64,000 nt of DNA from the NCBI GenBank assembly GCA_025992895.1, contig DAJPGA010000001.1:941001-1005000 (forward strand), written 5' to 3'. Positions within the stretch are counted from its first letter, which is position 1. Every line of letters begins with the position of its first letter. The stretch is from Veillonellaceae bacterium. Its GTDB lineage: Bacteria; Bacillota; Negativicutes; Veillonellales; Dialisteraceae. Shown piece after piece: positions 53,801 to 63,212 of the stretch. A program made the translations under genes and the position numbers. A model generated the notes under the pieces. It was given only the letters and a program-made list of their open reading frames with translations. It did not search any database and had not been told where the DNA came from.

Positions 53801-54956
53801 ACGCATGGATGAATGCGAAGGCGTCGAAGTCACGAAGATCGAAGAAAACAACCGCCTGATCGAATCTCTGGCAGACCGCATCTCCGGACGCTGCCCGCTG
53901 GAAGATGTCGTGAACCCGCAGACTGGCGAAATCATCGCTAAGAAGAATGTGGAAATCACCGACGAACAGGCTTCTGAAATTGAAAAGTACTATGACAGAC
54001 TGAAGATCCGCTCTATACTGACCTGCCACTCTGCACACGGCGTCTGCGCTAAGTGCTACGGCAGAAACCTGGCAACAGGCCGTCACGTAGAAATCGGCGA
54101 AGCTGTCGGCATCATTGCCGCTCAGTCCATCGGCGAACCAGGTACACAGCTGACCATGCGTACATTCCATACCGGCGGCGTTGCTTCCGCAGAAGATATT
54201 ACACAGGGTCTTCCACGTGTCGAAGAATTGTTCGAAGCACGTAAGCCGAAGGGCAATGCGATCATCTCCAAGATCAGCGGTACTGTATCCATTACAAGTG
54301 CTGAAGATAACCCGAACGTCAAGATTATCACGATCTCCAACGATGAACAGTCCGAAAGCGAAAAGATCCCGGTTGCCAAGAAGATCATTGTCCAGGACGG
54401 ACAGCACATCGAAGCTGGCACACGTCTTTTCGAAGGCAACATCAACCCGCACGATATCCTCGAAGTACTGGGTGTCCAGGCTACACAGGATTACATCGTC
54501 AACGAAGTCCAGAAGGTTTACCGCAGCCAGGGCGTTGAAATCAACGATAAGCACATCGAAGTCATCGCTCACCAGATGCTCCGCAAGATCAAGATCATTG
54601 AACCGGGCGATTCTGGCTGGCTCCCGGGCGAAGTCGTCGACATTGTCGCATACCGCGGCATGAACGGACGTCTGGAAGATGAAGGAAAGAAACCGTCCCA
54701 GGGCATCAACCTGCTCCTCGGCACGACAAAGGCAGCTCTTGCTACCGACTCCTTCCTCTCCGCCGCATCCTTCCAGGAAACGACCCGCGTTCTTACCGAA
54801 GCCGCTATCAAGGGCAAGGAAGATCCGCTCCTCGGCCTGAAGGAAAACGTCATCATCGGCAAGCTGATTCCTGCTGGTACAGGCATGTCCCGTTACCGCA
54901 AGCTGAAAGTCGTTCACAATGCTGAACCTCCGGCTCCTGTAGAAAAAGCTGAATAA
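50820..54956 (+). CDS. rpoC: RNA polymerase beta-prime subunit
   Basis: A 1378-residue core subunit holding the catalytic magnesium ([10 protein letters not shown], residues 448-457). An N-terminal zinc finger ([13 protein letters not shown] then CDKCG) and a second one ([11 protein letters not shown]) are present. The start is TTG at 50820: AAAGGAG lies about 12 bases upstream, and the first residues [17 protein letters not shown] match the Bacillus protein, which I recall also uses TTG. It forms one operon with rpoB and ends at a strong terminator. Confidence 0.97.
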   Translation: MLDVNEFDSMKIGIASPEKILEWSHGEVTKPETINYRTLKAETDGLFCEKIFGPTKDWECKCGKYKKMRYKGTICDKCGVEVTSSKVRRERMGHIALACPVSHIWYFKGTPSRIGLILEIAPRQLERVLYFAAYIVLDPGDTNLSKKQVLNETEYQTAVATYGKGSFKAQMGAEAIQYLLKELDLPALEKALKKEIEEGSGQRKVKCIRRLEEVEAFLHSGNKPEWMILTVLPVIPPDLRPMVQLDGGRFATSDLNDLYRRVINRNNRLKRLLELGAPEIIIRNEKRMLQEAVNALIDNGRRGRAVSGPGNRPLKSLSDMLKGKQGRFRQNLLGKRVDYSGRSVIVVGPELKMYQCGLPKEMAIELFKPFIMHELIKRGIVINLKAARKKVDKLAPEVWDVLGDVIKEHPVLLNRAPTLHRLGIQAFEPILWEGRAIKLHPLVCPGYNADFDGDQMACHLPLSVEAQAEARTLMLSINNILSTKDGKPVAIPSQDMILGSYYLTIVETAADNKVDFTPEEKAAHPDASFDPAKEWKKAEDEMDTSHLHAYTGYDEVMLAYALHEIRIHDFIKVHIPKEDRPDGFNDDDSDLVISTPGRLIFNYAIPRELRYFYKRHEKRVDENGNVTEVVNNGLGVTIGKKQMGKLVNDCFKKLGFKATGDLLDFVKSLGFHYALVSGISIGIYDVAVPPEKDGILEDGDEKVEQIKRYFRRGLMTDDERYRRVVEIWSAKTDEVGAAMKSSMRKFNPLTMMAQSGARGNDNQIRQLAGMRGLIADTSGKTVELPVKANFREGLTVLDYFTSSHGARKGLADTALRTADSGYLTRRLVDVSQDVIVREEDCDVQVLNFDREEGILASRPDVKNTILGLKPTLLGSVLDEDIIGRRSGEILLVKGKTLDADDVTLLNRHLVESVTVVIPSADAEPETKTFDLGTAEAVKEYDHAMRHHLTVHFAGKALEEDALDRSGNVVLTAGTVIDADAAEKILAADVPVIRVRMDECEGVEVTKIEENNRLIESLADRISGRCPLEDVVNPQTGEIIAKKNVEITDEQASEIEKYYDRLKIRSILTCHSAHGVCAKCYGRNLATGRHVEIGEAVGIIAAQSIGEPGTQLTMRTFHTGGVASAEDITQGLPRVEELFEARKPKGNAIISKISGTVSITSAEDNPNVKIITISNDEQSESEKIPVAKKIIVQDGQHIEAGTRLFEGNINPHDILEVLGVQATQDYIVNEVQKVYRSQGVEINDKHIEVIAHQMLRKIKIIEPGDSGWLPGEVVDIVAYRGMNGRLEDEGKKPSQGINLLLGTTKAALATDSFLSAASFQETTRVLTEAAIKGKEDPLLGLKENVIIGKLIPAGTGMSRYRKLKVVHNAEPPAPVEKAE

Positions 54957-54967
54957 TAATGACTCAA

Positions 54968-54998
54968 ATACCGCAGCTTAAAAGGCTGCGGTATTTTT
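54968..54998 (+). terminator. Terminator of rpoBC
   Basis: ATACCGCAGC-TTAAAAG-GCTGCGGTAT, then TTTT. Confidence 0.92.
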
Positions 54999-55113
54999 AT
55001 TGCGGAAGAGGCGCCGGATTTATTTCCTGCGGAAATCTTTTACACTTGAACAATCTCCCTTATTTCTCTAAAATAAAGAGAAAGGCTGTAATTGTATTGA
55101 TAAAGGAGCCATT

Positions 55114-55902
55114 ATGCTGCGTAAATATATAGTCCGTCTGGCTCTTTCTGCTGTGCTTGTCTTAGGGGGCGCGGCCGGAGCCAGGGCGGATGATCTTGTG
55201 ATTGACGGGCTGGGAAAGATTCCTTTGGGAAATGCGGTTACCGTACAGAACGGTAATGGGACTGACATCCAGAATTTCCTGAAGAAGGGCGCTGAAAGAA
55301 AAGGATATGGCAAGACGTCCAATGCTGCCATGTGGACGCTCATGACAGTGCCTCCGGGAATGAATGTGTATCCGGAGAAGCCTCCGTACCCGTATGAAAG
55401 CATGGAGCTTTACCAGCTCCGGAAACGGGATGTCCGCGGTGTCTATACGGCAAGCGTCGTCGTCCTTTCAGGAACGCCTGAGGTATTTTTCCATGAAGGA
55501 AACCGGAGGGCTGAGAAATTCTGGAGTGATGCCTTCCGCGAAGATGCCAAGCGTCCTTCGACACTCTTTGGTATGCCGAAAATTCAGCTGAAGGAATTCC
55601 AAAATGTCGTCGATGAAGTGCTGAAGGACAAGAAGGGCGGGGCCAACAAAGTGAAGGTCCTGACGGTCAGCCCGTGGCGCGCTTACAAGCAGGAAGACGG
55701 GGAGTACCGCTGGGGACAGGATGCCAAGATCATCATGACGATGCCAAACGGCCTTTCCTTCCCGCTCTGGGTGGAAAGCTCTGTTTTCAAACAGGGGGAT
55801 AAATATTACCTCATTATTATCAACGGAAGCCATGTAGCGGCTGATCAGCTCGGCGATCCGCTTCTCTATGGGTTCTACCGGATGGAAAGGAGCAGCCAAT
55901 GA
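55114..55902 (+). CDS. Exported hypothetical protein, first of a pair
   Basis: A 262-residue protein with a signal peptide (LRKYIVRLALSAVLVLGGAA, cleavage near ARA-DD). The mature protein begins DLVIDGLGKIPLGNAVTVQNG, then a mixed alpha/beta body (IQNFLKKGAERKGYGKTSNAAMW) and an end like LWVESSVFKQGDKYYLIIINGS. I do not recognise the family. It overlaps the next gene by 4 bases (ATGA); the two exported proteins are of similar size and share features such as an Asn- and Lys-rich amphipathic middle, so they likely act together in the periplasm. Confidence 0.7.
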   Translation: MLRKYIVRLALSAVLVLGGAAGARADDLVIDGLGKIPLGNAVTVQNGNGTDIQNFLKKGAERKGYGKTSNAAMWTLMTVPPGMNVYPEKPPYPYESMELYQLRKRDVRGVYTASVVVLSGTPEVFFHEGNRRAEKFWSDAFREDAKRPSTLFGMPKIQLKEFQNVVDEVLKDKKGGANKVKVLTVSPWRAYKQEDGEYRWGQDAKIIMTMPNGLSFPLWVESSVFKQGDKYYLIIINGSHVAADQLGDPLLYGFYRMERSSQ

Positions 55903-56714
55903 AATGGAAGACAGCGGCTCTGGCCGCGTTTTTGACAATCGCAGCTTCCACAGGCGCCATGGCGTACGACATGAATACGCTGGCGGAAAAGACGCTGCCA
56001 AAGAGCTTCAAGTACATGTCCATTCCGGGGGAGCAGACCATGGAATTCAACGGTGCTGAAGTTCCTTACAAGATGGGGCAGCTGCAGATCACGCTGAAAA
56101 GAAGCCAGAAGTTCTATTCCGGCTATATCATCCGCACGACGCTTCCTCCTGAAGTGGCTGATGCCATGCGTCCGTATTTCAGGCTGAATCCGACTGTGAC
56201 GGAATGGAGGGGGCTTGCTCAGCTCAACCGCGCTCTCATGAACCCGTCCTCACAGCTCAGAAAGGGAATCAACAAGACACTTCTGAACCTTGCCGTCAAT
56301 GCACTGGGGCAGGTCGCAAAGGAAGATGTCAAAATCGAGATTTCGGACATTGAACCGTTCCGCCGCCTGGATGCCGGCGAAGCGTACGTGTATACGGCAG
56401 GCGGCCGCATTGTTTATGATGCGCAGGGGCTTTTGATGCCGATGTATGCGCGTTCCTATTTCTTCCTTGGCGAAAACGGACTTGAAGTCATGATGCTTCT
56501 TGCCCCGGATGAAGGCAAGGACATCCTTGTCTATGCTATCGATGATCTGGCCAAGGCAGCCGCTAAGGAAGATCTTCTTGGCGCAGGCGGCTATGCGGAT
56601 ATCAGTGTCATCCTTGGCCGTCAGGAAATGGGACTTGAAAAGGATCCCGAAGCAGGGGAAAGTGAAGCTGACGAACAGAAGGAACAAGAGCGGATCACAC
56701 AGAAAGCACAATAA
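55899..56714 (+). CDS. Exported hypothetical protein, second of a pair
   Basis: A 271-residue protein with a signal peptide (MKWKTAALAAFLTIAASTGA, cleavage AMA-YD). The mature part includes MEFNGAEVPYKMGQLQITLKRS, SGYIIRTTLPPEVADAMRPYF and AYVYTAGGRIVYDAQGLLMPMYARSYFFLGENGLEVMMLL. It ends in a long Glu/Lys/Gln tail (EAGESEADEQKEQE). Its start is inside the end of the upstream exported gene. Function unknown; a periplasmic or outer-membrane location is inferred. Confidence 0.7.
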   Translation: MKWKTAALAAFLTIAASTGAMAYDMNTLAEKTLPKSFKYMSIPGEQTMEFNGAEVPYKMGQLQITLKRSQKFYSGYIIRTTLPPEVADAMRPYFRLNPTVTEWRGLAQLNRALMNPSSQLRKGINKTLLNLAVNALGQVAKEDVKIEISDIEPFRRLDAGEAYVYTAGGRIVYDAQGLLMPMYARSYFFLGENGLEVMMLLAPDEGKDILVYAIDDLAKAAAKEDLLGAGGYADISVILGRQEMGLEKDPEAGESEADEQKEQERITQKAQ

Positions 56715-56718
56715 GAAG

Positions 56719-56760
56719 GAGGCTGTGACAAAATGTGCAATCATTTCGTCACAGCCCCTT
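56719..56760 (+). terminator. Terminator after the exported pair
   Basis: GGCTGTGACAAAATG-TGCAAT-CATTTCGTCACAGCC, then CCTTTTG. Its sequence, including the loop, is nearly the reverse complement of the element at 27502-27547. Confidence 0.85.
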
Positions 56761-56873
56761 TTGCTTGTATATTTGATTAGAGTATTGTCCAACATAGATA
56801 CAGATTTGTGTTAGCTGAAAACATTAAAACCTCGCTACGCTCGAAGGAGATGAACTATTAAGAACAGTACAAC

Positions 56874-57118
56874 CGGACTACGTCCGTGGAAATGCAACTC
56901 ATCCGCCCCGTACACTACCATATGAGACATTTGTGCTGCTCCCATTAGTTTCAACTGGTATACGGCGCACCTTCCCTTCCAGGGCAAGGTTAAAGGCCAC
57001 CAGCTCCCCCTGCGGGGCGAGCTCTGACACCCTGAGCGATGATGCTTCGCCTTCTTAGAAACTGCACCTCTTCCGGCGCATGCGCGCCACTTTCTCCTAC
57101 GGAGACAGCTCTGCGATG
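56874..57118 (+). repeat. Second array of the dispersed multi-hairpin repeats
   Basis: Within the gene-free stretch 56761-57385: a CGGAC/GTCCG hairpin with TGGAA after it (56874-56890), as in the 2558 copy; a partial copy at 57000-57031 identical over 32 bases to 2492-2523; and a full copy at 57060-57112 (TGCACCTCTTCC, tip hairpin GGCGCATGCGCGCC at 57075-57088, CTCC-TAC-GGAG at 57094-57104). At 57202-57220 a GATTTTGTCACGGCCTC segment followed by T residues resembles the right half of the nearby terminator family. No gene is seen. Confidence 0.7.
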
Positions 57119-57385
57119 AGAAACAAAAGAACTCGGTTCTTATTTGTTTTAAACTTATATAACTTCGTTCGAGAAAAATAAAAAACATCGTTTTAGTGGA
57201 TTTTGTCACGGCCTCTTTTTTGACCATTTTTGACTATTCCAATTTGGTAAAAATCAGGGCGTTTCCTATGCCTATTTTGTGGAGCAGGTTTTGTTTTTGT
57301 GGTAAGATAGGATTGTGATTTTCGGAATTGACGCATTGTCCGTCGCCGCAATATTTTGCGGATTTATTGGAAGGAGTGTTGAACT

Positions 57386-60300
57386 TTGTCTGCTATCAGA
57401 CGTTTATATGTACGCAAGAAAGAAGGATTCCGCCAGGGTGAGGAAAGCCTGACTTCCCAGCTGAATGAAGTACTGGGAAACCGCCTTGCGGAAACCGCCG
57501 TGTACCACCGCTACGATGTGGACGGGCTGACTGAAGAGGATTATGAAAAGGCTGTCGCAACTGTCTTCTCTGAACCTCCGGTCGATTCCGTAGAGGAAGC
57601 GCTCCCGAAGGGAGACCTTGTCATCGGCGTAGAATTCCTGCCCGGACAGTATGACCAAAGAGCAGATTCCGCTGAGCAGTGCCTTGCCATCGTTACCGGC
57701 AAAGACGGCGCACGCGTACGCTGCGCGCTCGTTTATACATTCAATGGCGATTTCATTGAAGGCGACCGTGAAAAGATCGTGAAGTTCCTCGTGAACCCGG
57801 TCGAATCCAGGGAAGCAAGCCTTGAACCAGCCAAGACGCTCGATCTGCCGATTGAAGATCCGAAACCGGTTCCGACCGTTGAAGGGCTGACAGGCCTCGA
57901 CGATAAAGGCCTTGACGAACTCATCGCATCCATGGGACTTGCCATGAGCCATGACGATCTCGTCATGATCCGTGACTACTTCCGTGATGAAGAAAAGAGA
58001 GACCCGACTGTCACTGAAATTCGCGTACTCGATACGTACTGGTCCGATCACTGCCGTCATACGACATTCTCCACAAGCCTGACAGATATCGGCGTGGAAG
58101 AAGGCAAATTCACGGCTCCGATCGAACGCGCTCTTGATGAATATAAAGAAACACGCATCACCATTTACGGCAAGGACACCAAGCGTCCTGTCACACTGAT
58201 GGATATGGCAACGGCTGCCGTCAAAGCGCTCCGCAAGGAAGGCAAGCTGGAAAACCTCGACCAGTCCGAGGAAATCAATGCATGCACCATCAAAGTGAAA
58301 ATTGAGACAGAAGCAGGAAGCGAAGACTGGCTGCTCCTCTTCAAGAATGAAACGCACAACCATCCGACCGAAATCGAACCATTCGGCGGCGCAGCTACCT
58401 GCCTTGGCGGCTGTATCCGCGATCCGCTTTCCGGCCGTTCCTATGTATACCAGGCGATGAGAGTCACCGGCGCAGGCGACCCGAGAGCTCCTCTTTCCGA
58501 TACACTGCCGGGCAAGCTCCCGCAGAGAAAGATTACTCTGGAAGCTGCCAAGGGTTACAGCTCTTACGGCAACCAGATCGGCCTTGCTACCGGACAGGTC
58601 CAGGAATACTACCATCCTGGATTCATTGCCAAGAGAATGGAAATCGGCGCAGTCGTCGCAGCAGCTCCAGAAGACCATGTCATCCGTCTCCGTCCGGAAC
58701 CGGGCGATGTCGTCATCCTTGTCGGCGGCCGTACGGGCCGTGACGGCATGGGCGGCGCTACCGGTTCTTCCAAGGAACTCAATACCGAATCCATCGAAAC
58801 CTGCGGCGCAGAAGTACAGAAGGGCAATCCTCTGACTGAAAGAAAGATCCAGTGCCTCTTCAGACGCGGCGAAGTTACGCGCCTCATCAAACGCTGCAAC
58901 GATTTCGGCGCAGGCGGCGTATCCGTCGCTGTAGGCGAACTGACTGACGGCCTTGATATCGATCTCGACAAGGTGCCGAAGAAGTATGAAGGCCTTGACG
59001 GAACTGAACTCGCCATTTCCGAATCCCAGGAAAGAATGGCTGTCGTCGTCAGACGCGAAGACGCTGAGCAGTTCATCAAGTTCGCAGCAGAAGAAAACCT
59101 CGAAGCTACCATCATTGCTGATGTCACCGATACGAAGAGACTTGTTATGAAGTGGAGAGGCGATACGATCGTCGACATTTCCAGAGCTTTCCTCGATACG
59201 AACGGCGCTCAGCAGATCAAAGAAGCATATATCAAGAAACCGGCAGACGAAGGTTTCTTCGGCGTGCCGCAGATCAAATCCATCAGGGAAACCTGGCTTG
59301 AAGGCATGAAGGACCTCAACAACTGCTCGCAGCAGGGCCTTTCTGAACGTTTTGACTCCACTGTCGGAGCTGCTACCGTCCTGATGCCGTTTGGCGGCAA
59401 GTACCAGAAGACACCGACCGACGGCATGGTTGCCAAGTTCCCGGTCAGAAAGGGTGAGACCGATGCAGCAAGCTTCATGGCGCACGGCTTCGATCCCGAT
59501 CTTGCTACATGGAGCCCGTTCCATGGTGCTGTCTATGCAGTCCTCCTTTCCGTCGCACGCCTCGTATCCATGGGTGCTGACTGGAGACAGGCATACCTCA
59601 CGCTGCAGGAATATTTCGAAAAACTGACGGACAAGAACAGCTGGGGCAAGCCGGCTGCCGCTCTCCTGGGTGCATTCCATGCCCAGATGGCTCTTGGTCT
59701 TGGCGCTATCGGCGGCAAGGATTCCATGAGCGGTACCTTCAATGACCTCCACGTTCCTCCGACACTCGTATCCTTCGCTATCGCTCCGGGCAAAGCTTCT
59801 GAAGCTGTCAGCCAGGAACTGAAGAAGGAAGGGGACACGCTGATTCTCTTCGGCCAGCCGAAGGACGCTGAAGGCATGCCTCTCCTCGACGTATTCAAGG
59901 CTCATGCTGATTTCCTCTATGAAGAAGTCAGGAAGGGCCATATCGCTGCCATGAAGGCTGTCGATCACGGCGGAGTCGCTGTGACGATTGCGAAGATGGC
60001 ATTTGGCAACCGCCTTGGCGTGACCTTTGACAGCAAGCTGCCGCTTCCGAAGTATTTCGCAAACTTCTACGGCGCTATTGTTGTCGAAACGACACCGGAA
60101 CTGGCTGCTGAATATGCAAAACAGCCGCATACGAAGATCCTCGGCACCGTCGGCGGAGATTCCATGAAACTTCTGGGCGAGGAAGTCACACTGGACGAGC
60201 TCCTCAAGGCTTACGAAGGCACACTGGACCCGATTTTCCCAAGACGCGCTGAAAACATCGAAAAGGCAGATCCTGTCATTGAAGAAACAAAGGAAATCCC

Positions 60301-61129
60301 GGATTTCTACGTACATACCAATGTGGCAAGGCCGAGAGTCTTCATCCCGACCATGCCTGGCAATAACTGCGAAGTCGACAGCGCAAGAGCTTTCGAAAGA
60401 GCAGGCGCTGTTTCCGATATCTTCATCTTCAGAAACAGAGATTCCGCGGAACTGAAAGCTTCTGTCGATGAAATGGCAGAACGCATCAGCCATGCACAGA
60501 TCGTCATGTTCCCGGGCGGCTTCTCTGCCGGCGACGAACCGGACGGCAGCGGCAAGTTCATTGCTGCCGTATTCCGCAACGAAAAGCTCAAGGAAGCCAT
60601 GGAGCAGCTCCTCCACACCCGTGACGGACTGGCTCTTGGCATCTGCAACGGCTTCCAGGCTCTGATCAAGCTGGGACTCGTTCCTTACGGCGAATTCAAG
60701 CCGCTGACGGATACAGCTCCGACGCTGACATTCAACACGATCGGACGCCATCTGTCCCGCTTCGTAACGACCAAAGTCGTTTCCACCAAATCCCCGTGGC
60801 TTTCTCTCTGCAAGCCTGGCGATCTCTACAGCATCGCTATCAGCCACGGCGAAGGCCGCTTCATCGCATCCGATGAACAGATCAAGGCTCTTGCTGCTAA
60901 CGGCCAGATTGCTACCCAGTACACGGATCTTGAAGGAAATCCGACTTACGACAGCCGCTTCAATCCGAACGGTTCCTCCTGGGCCGTCGAAGGCATCACC
61001 AGCCCGGATGGAAGAGTCCTGGGCAAGATGGGCCATACAGAAAGAAGCGGAGCCAACATTGCCAAGAACATTTCCGGCAACAAAGCGCAGCCGCTCTTCG
61101 AATCCGGCGTGAAGTACTTCAAAGGCTGA
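57386..61129 (+). CDS. purL: Phosphoribosylformylglycinamidine synthase (single-chain)
   Basis: It converts FGAR to FGAM with glutamine and ATP in de novo purine synthesis. The 1247-residue protein is the large fused type: a PurS-like N-terminal part (1-150), a linker, two AIR-synthase-like halves (DTYWSDHCRHTTF, FKNETHNHPTEIEPFGGAATC, GGKDSMSGTF) and a C-terminal glutamine amidotransferase with the nucleophile Cys1087 in ALGICNGFQAL. Many Firmicutes instead use separate PurS, PurL and PurQ. The start is TTG at 57386 with GGAAGGAG about 8 bases upstream; no ATG fits. Monocistronic, with its own terminator. Confidence 0.96.
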   Translation: MSAIRRLYVRKKEGFRQGEESLTSQLNEVLGNRLAETAVYHRYDVDGLTEEDYEKAVATVFSEPPVDSVEEALPKGDLVIGVEFLPGQYDQRADSAEQCLAIVTGKDGARVRCALVYTFNGDFIEGDREKIVKFLVNPVESREASLEPAKTLDLPIEDPKPVPTVEGLTGLDDKGLDELIASMGLAMSHDDLVMIRDYFRDEEKRDPTVTEIRVLDTYWSDHCRHTTFSTSLTDIGVEEGKFTAPIERALDEYKETRITIYGKDTKRPVTLMDMATAAVKALRKEGKLENLDQSEEINACTIKVKIETEAGSEDWLLLFKNETHNHPTEIEPFGGAATCLGGCIRDPLSGRSYVYQAMRVTGAGDPRAPLSDTLPGKLPQRKITLEAAKGYSSYGNQIGLATGQVQEYYHPGFIAKRMEIGAVVAAAPEDHVIRLRPEPGDVVILVGGRTGRDGMGGATGSSKELNTESIETCGAEVQKGNPLTERKIQCLFRRGEVTRLIKRCNDFGAGGVSVAVGELTDGLDIDLDKVPKKYEGLDGTELAISESQERMAVVVRREDAEQFIKFAAEENLEATIIADVTDTKRLVMKWRGDTIVDISRAFLDTNGAQQIKEAYIKKPADEGFFGVPQIKSIRETWLEGMKDLNNCSQQGLSERFDSTVGAATVLMPFGGKYQKTPTDGMVAKFPVRKGETDAASFMAHGFDPDLATWSPFHGAVYAVLLSVARLVSMGADWRQAYLTLQEYFEKLTDKNSWGKPAAALLGAFHAQMALGLGAIGGKDSMSGTFNDLHVPPTLVSFAIAPGKASEAVSQELKKEGDTLILFGQPKDAEGMPLLDVFKAHADFLYEEVRKGHIAAMKAVDHGGVAVTIAKMAFGNRLGVTFDSKLPLPKYFANFYGAIVVETTPELAAEYAKQPHTKILGTVGGDSMKLLGEEVTLDELLKAYEGTLDPIFPRRAENIEKADPVIEETKEIPDFYVHTNVARPRVFIPTMPGNNCEVDSARAFERAGAVSDIFIFRNRDSAELKASVDEMAERISHAQIVMFPGGFSAGDEPDGSGKFIAAVFRNEKLKEAMEQLLHTRDGLALGICNGFQALIKLGLVPYGEFKPLTDTAPTLTFNTIGRHLSRFVTTKVVSTKSPWLSLCKPGDLYSIAISHGEGRFIASDEQIKALAANGQIATQYTDLEGNPTYDSRFNPNGSSWAVEGITSPDGRVLGKMGHTERSGANIAKNISGNKAQPLFESGVKYFKG

Positions 61130-61149
61130 TTCTTACGTTAACCGCATAA

Positions 61150-61187
61150 TAAAAATCCCGAGGGCATGTGCCTTCGGGATTTTTTTA
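61150..61187 (+). terminator. Terminator of purL
   Basis: AAAATCCCGAGGGC-ATGT-GCCTTCGGGATTTT. It can also end the minus-strand kinase gene. Confidence 0.92.
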
Positions 61188-61197
61188 TTCGCAATAT

Positions 61198-62475
61198 TTA
61201 GCCGGCTTTCATCGTGATGGAGAAGGTGATTTTTCCATCTTTGTACGATACGGAAAGGGGAGCCTGCAGCAGGGAGGATAGTTCTCCTGCAATGGAAAGG
61301 CCGATGCCGTAGCCTGCTTTTTCGCTGTTGTGGGACTCGTCGTTCCTGTAGAACCTTTCAAAGAAACGGGAGTAGTCGACGCCCTCGCCTTCCTTGTAAT
61401 CGTTTGTGACAGAGACCGTGACATTCTTCTTCGTGCCCGATGCCGAGACGGAGATGGTGCCGCCCTTGTCGCAGTACTTGACGGCATTGTCGAGGAAGAT
61501 ATGGATGAGTTCATTCATGCACTTCCAGTCGCTCATGCCTTTCAAGCCTTCCGGGCAGGAGACGGTGAGTTTCTTGCCGCCGTCTTTTACAAGAAGGTCG
61601 AATTCACTGGCCGCCGCGGAAAGGAGTTTCTTCAAATCAAGCGGTTCTACCTTGAGCTGCAAACGGCTCATTTCACTCGCCTTGGAAAGAAGGATGAGGT
61701 GATTGATGAGGTTGGAGAGGTGGCGCACCTGTTTTAAGATGCCCTCTGTCCAGTCATTCTTGCCGTTCATCATTTCAATCGCTTCTGCATTGACGGAAAT
61801 GATGGCAAGAGGGGTCTTCAGCTCATGGCTGGCATTCGTGATGAACCGTTTCTGGCTTTCCAGGTTATGCACGAAGGGCGCGATGGCCTTGTTGGAAAGG
61901 AACGCGAAGATAGCGACATAGAGAAGGATGCAGAAGAAGCCGAACCAGATGGAATAGCTGAGGAAGGTATGGAAATCGGCAAAGTCTCTTGTACAGTCCA
62001 TGACGACGATGAGCTTGCTGCCGTCAGGATATTCCGTCTTCATGAAACCGTAACGCGCCTTGTTCTTCTGCATGAAGCCGGTCGCCGATGGAGACTGGAG
62101 CGCTGTCTTGGAAAAGGCGATGGCCTGGTCTTCCGAGAAGGCGACGATGTTCTTGACGTTGACGGAAGTCATCCTGTTCTCCGAATCAAGATGAATGGAG
62201 AAGTAACGCGTCTGGTAGGCAAATTCAGGGGTGTCTGCCGGGGAATTGGCACCTGGAATCGGGAGCCAGCCGGCAGAGGTGGTATCGTTTTCATGGATCC
62301 TTGAAGGAAGCGTGCCGCCGTTCTGCGTAATGGCTGTCATCGTATCGACGACGTGCGAGCGCATGGCCGCATAACCAAGCGTATTGATGAGACCGAGCGC
62401 CCCGATCACGATGATAAGGACAGCGACCGTTGCCAGAAGGATGAACTGACGGCGGAGCCGTTTGATGAGGTTCAT
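61198..62475 (-). CDS. Sensor histidine kinase
   Basis: A 425-residue membrane kinase. Helix 1 (about 11-35) and helix 2 (about 173-194) bracket an outer sensor domain of about 135 residues (YQTRYFSIHLDSENRMTSVNV ... RYGFMKTEYPDGSKLIVVMD), likely a PAS/Cache-type fold. The phosphoacceptor is His217 in NASHELKTPLA. The ATP-binding domain has the N box (IHIFLDNAVKYCDKGG) and G box (GYGIGLSIAG). There is no obvious HAMP domain. It starts one base after the response-regulator stop, so the two are coupled. The signal is unknown. Confidence 0.93.
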   Translation of the reverse strand: MNLIKRLRRQFILLATVAVLIIVIGALGLINTLGYAAMRSHVVDTMTAITQNGGTLPSRIHENDTTSAGWLPIPGANSPADTPEFAYQTRYFSIHLDSENRMTSVNVKNIVAFSEDQAIAFSKTALQSPSATGFMQKNKARYGFMKTEYPDGSKLIVVMDCTRDFADFHTFLSYSIWFGFFCILLYVAIFAFLSNKAIAPFVHNLESQKRFITNASHELKTPLAIISVNAEAIEMMNGKNDWTEGILKQVRHLSNLINHLILLSKASEMSRLQLKVEPLDLKKLLSAAASEFDLLVKDGGKKLTVSCPEGLKGMSDWKCMNELIHIFLDNAVKYCDKGGTISVSASGTKKNVTVSVTNDYKEGEGVDYSRFFERFYRNDESHNSEKAGYGIGLSIAGELSSLLQAPLSVSYKDGKITFSITMKAG

Positions 62476-62476
62476 G

Positions 62477-63151
62477 TTAATCCCTCCTTGGCATCAGAGT
62501 GAATGAACCGCCTTCCTCTCCATCGATCTGCAGATCCGACATGACAGCAAGGAGCTTGCCGCGAAGGTAGGAAATGTAAATCCATACGACGCTTTCATCG
62601 ACATCTTCTTCCTTGCTCCAGATTTTGTCGAAAATGAATTTCGTATCCAGGCCTTTCAGCGGATTCAGCATGAGGAGCTTCATGAGCTTCGTTTCCTTGC
62701 CGGAAAGGCGGATGGAATTATGGCAGGACAGTTCCTGTTCTTCCGAATCAAGGGAAGTGGATCCCACGCTTAGTTTGGACGGCGACATGTCCTGTCCGCG
62801 GCGGGTGAGCGAGCGGATGCGGGCGAGGAGCTCGCCGACAGAAAATGGTTTTGTCAGATAGTCATCAGCGCCTGAATCAAGGCCGGAAATGCGGTCGTCG
62901 ATTTCAGACTTTGCCGTGAGCAGGATGACAGGTGTCACGTCTCCCTTGCTGCGAAGAGTTTTCAGTGCAGTCAGGCCGTCCATCACGGGCATCATGATGT
63001 CCATGACCATGCAGTCATAATTATTTTTCATAGAAAGGTCCAGCGCTTCCTGCCCGTTCTCAGCAAGGTCGACTTCGTAGCCGCTGTGCTTCAGGATCGT
63101 GGTAAGAACGTTGGACATGTCTCTTTCATCTTCTGCAAGAAGAAGTCTCAT
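62477..63151 (-). CDS. OmpR-type response regulator
   Basis: A 224-residue protein. The receiver domain has acidic residues near the N-terminus (AEDE), the phosphorylated Asp51 (VMDIMMPVMDG) and Lys in LTAKSE. The C-terminal winged helix (about 130-224) has the OmpR pattern (RLSGKETKLMKLLMLNP ... VDESVVWIYISYLRGKL). It is the first gene of the two-component operon; GGAG precedes the ATG. Targets are unknown. Confidence 0.94.
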   Translation of the reverse strand: MRLLLAEDERDMSNVLTTILKHSGYEVDLAENGQEALDLSMKNNYDCMVMDIMMPVMDGLTALKTLRSKGDVTPVILLTAKSEIDDRISGLDSGADDYLTKPFSVGELLARIRSLTRRGQDMSPSKLSVGSTSLDSEEQELSCHNSIRLSGKETKLMKLLMLNPLKGLDTKFIFDKIWSKEEDVDESVVWIYISYLRGKLLAVMSDLQIDGEEGGSFTLMPRRD

Positions 63152-63169
63152 ACAATCACTCCTTTATGA

Positions 63170-63209
63170 AAAAAGGTGCGTCCCGGGCGCGGACGGCCCG
63201 CGGACGCAC
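63170..63209 (-). terminator. Terminator of the alarmone synthetase gene
   Basis: On the minus strand, GGTGCGTCC...GGACGCACC with inner GGGC/GCCC is followed by six T residues. It separates the synthetase gene from the two-component genes. Confidence 0.9.
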
Positions 63210-63212
63210 CGC

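Noticed and set aside
50823..54917. A 1364-codon open frame antisense to rpoC; similar long antisense frames opposite rpoB (48400-50817) and purL (57404-61036)
   Set aside because: They mirror the strongly biased codon use of the true genes, give low-complexity Cys/Phe/Val-rich proteins without family motifs, and have no ribosome sites. They are shadows.
57202..57220. Half terminator near 57.2 kb as proof that the repeat array inserted into a terminator
   Set aside because: The nearby terminator at 56719 is itself complete, so the half copy could equally be a remnant of a separate element.
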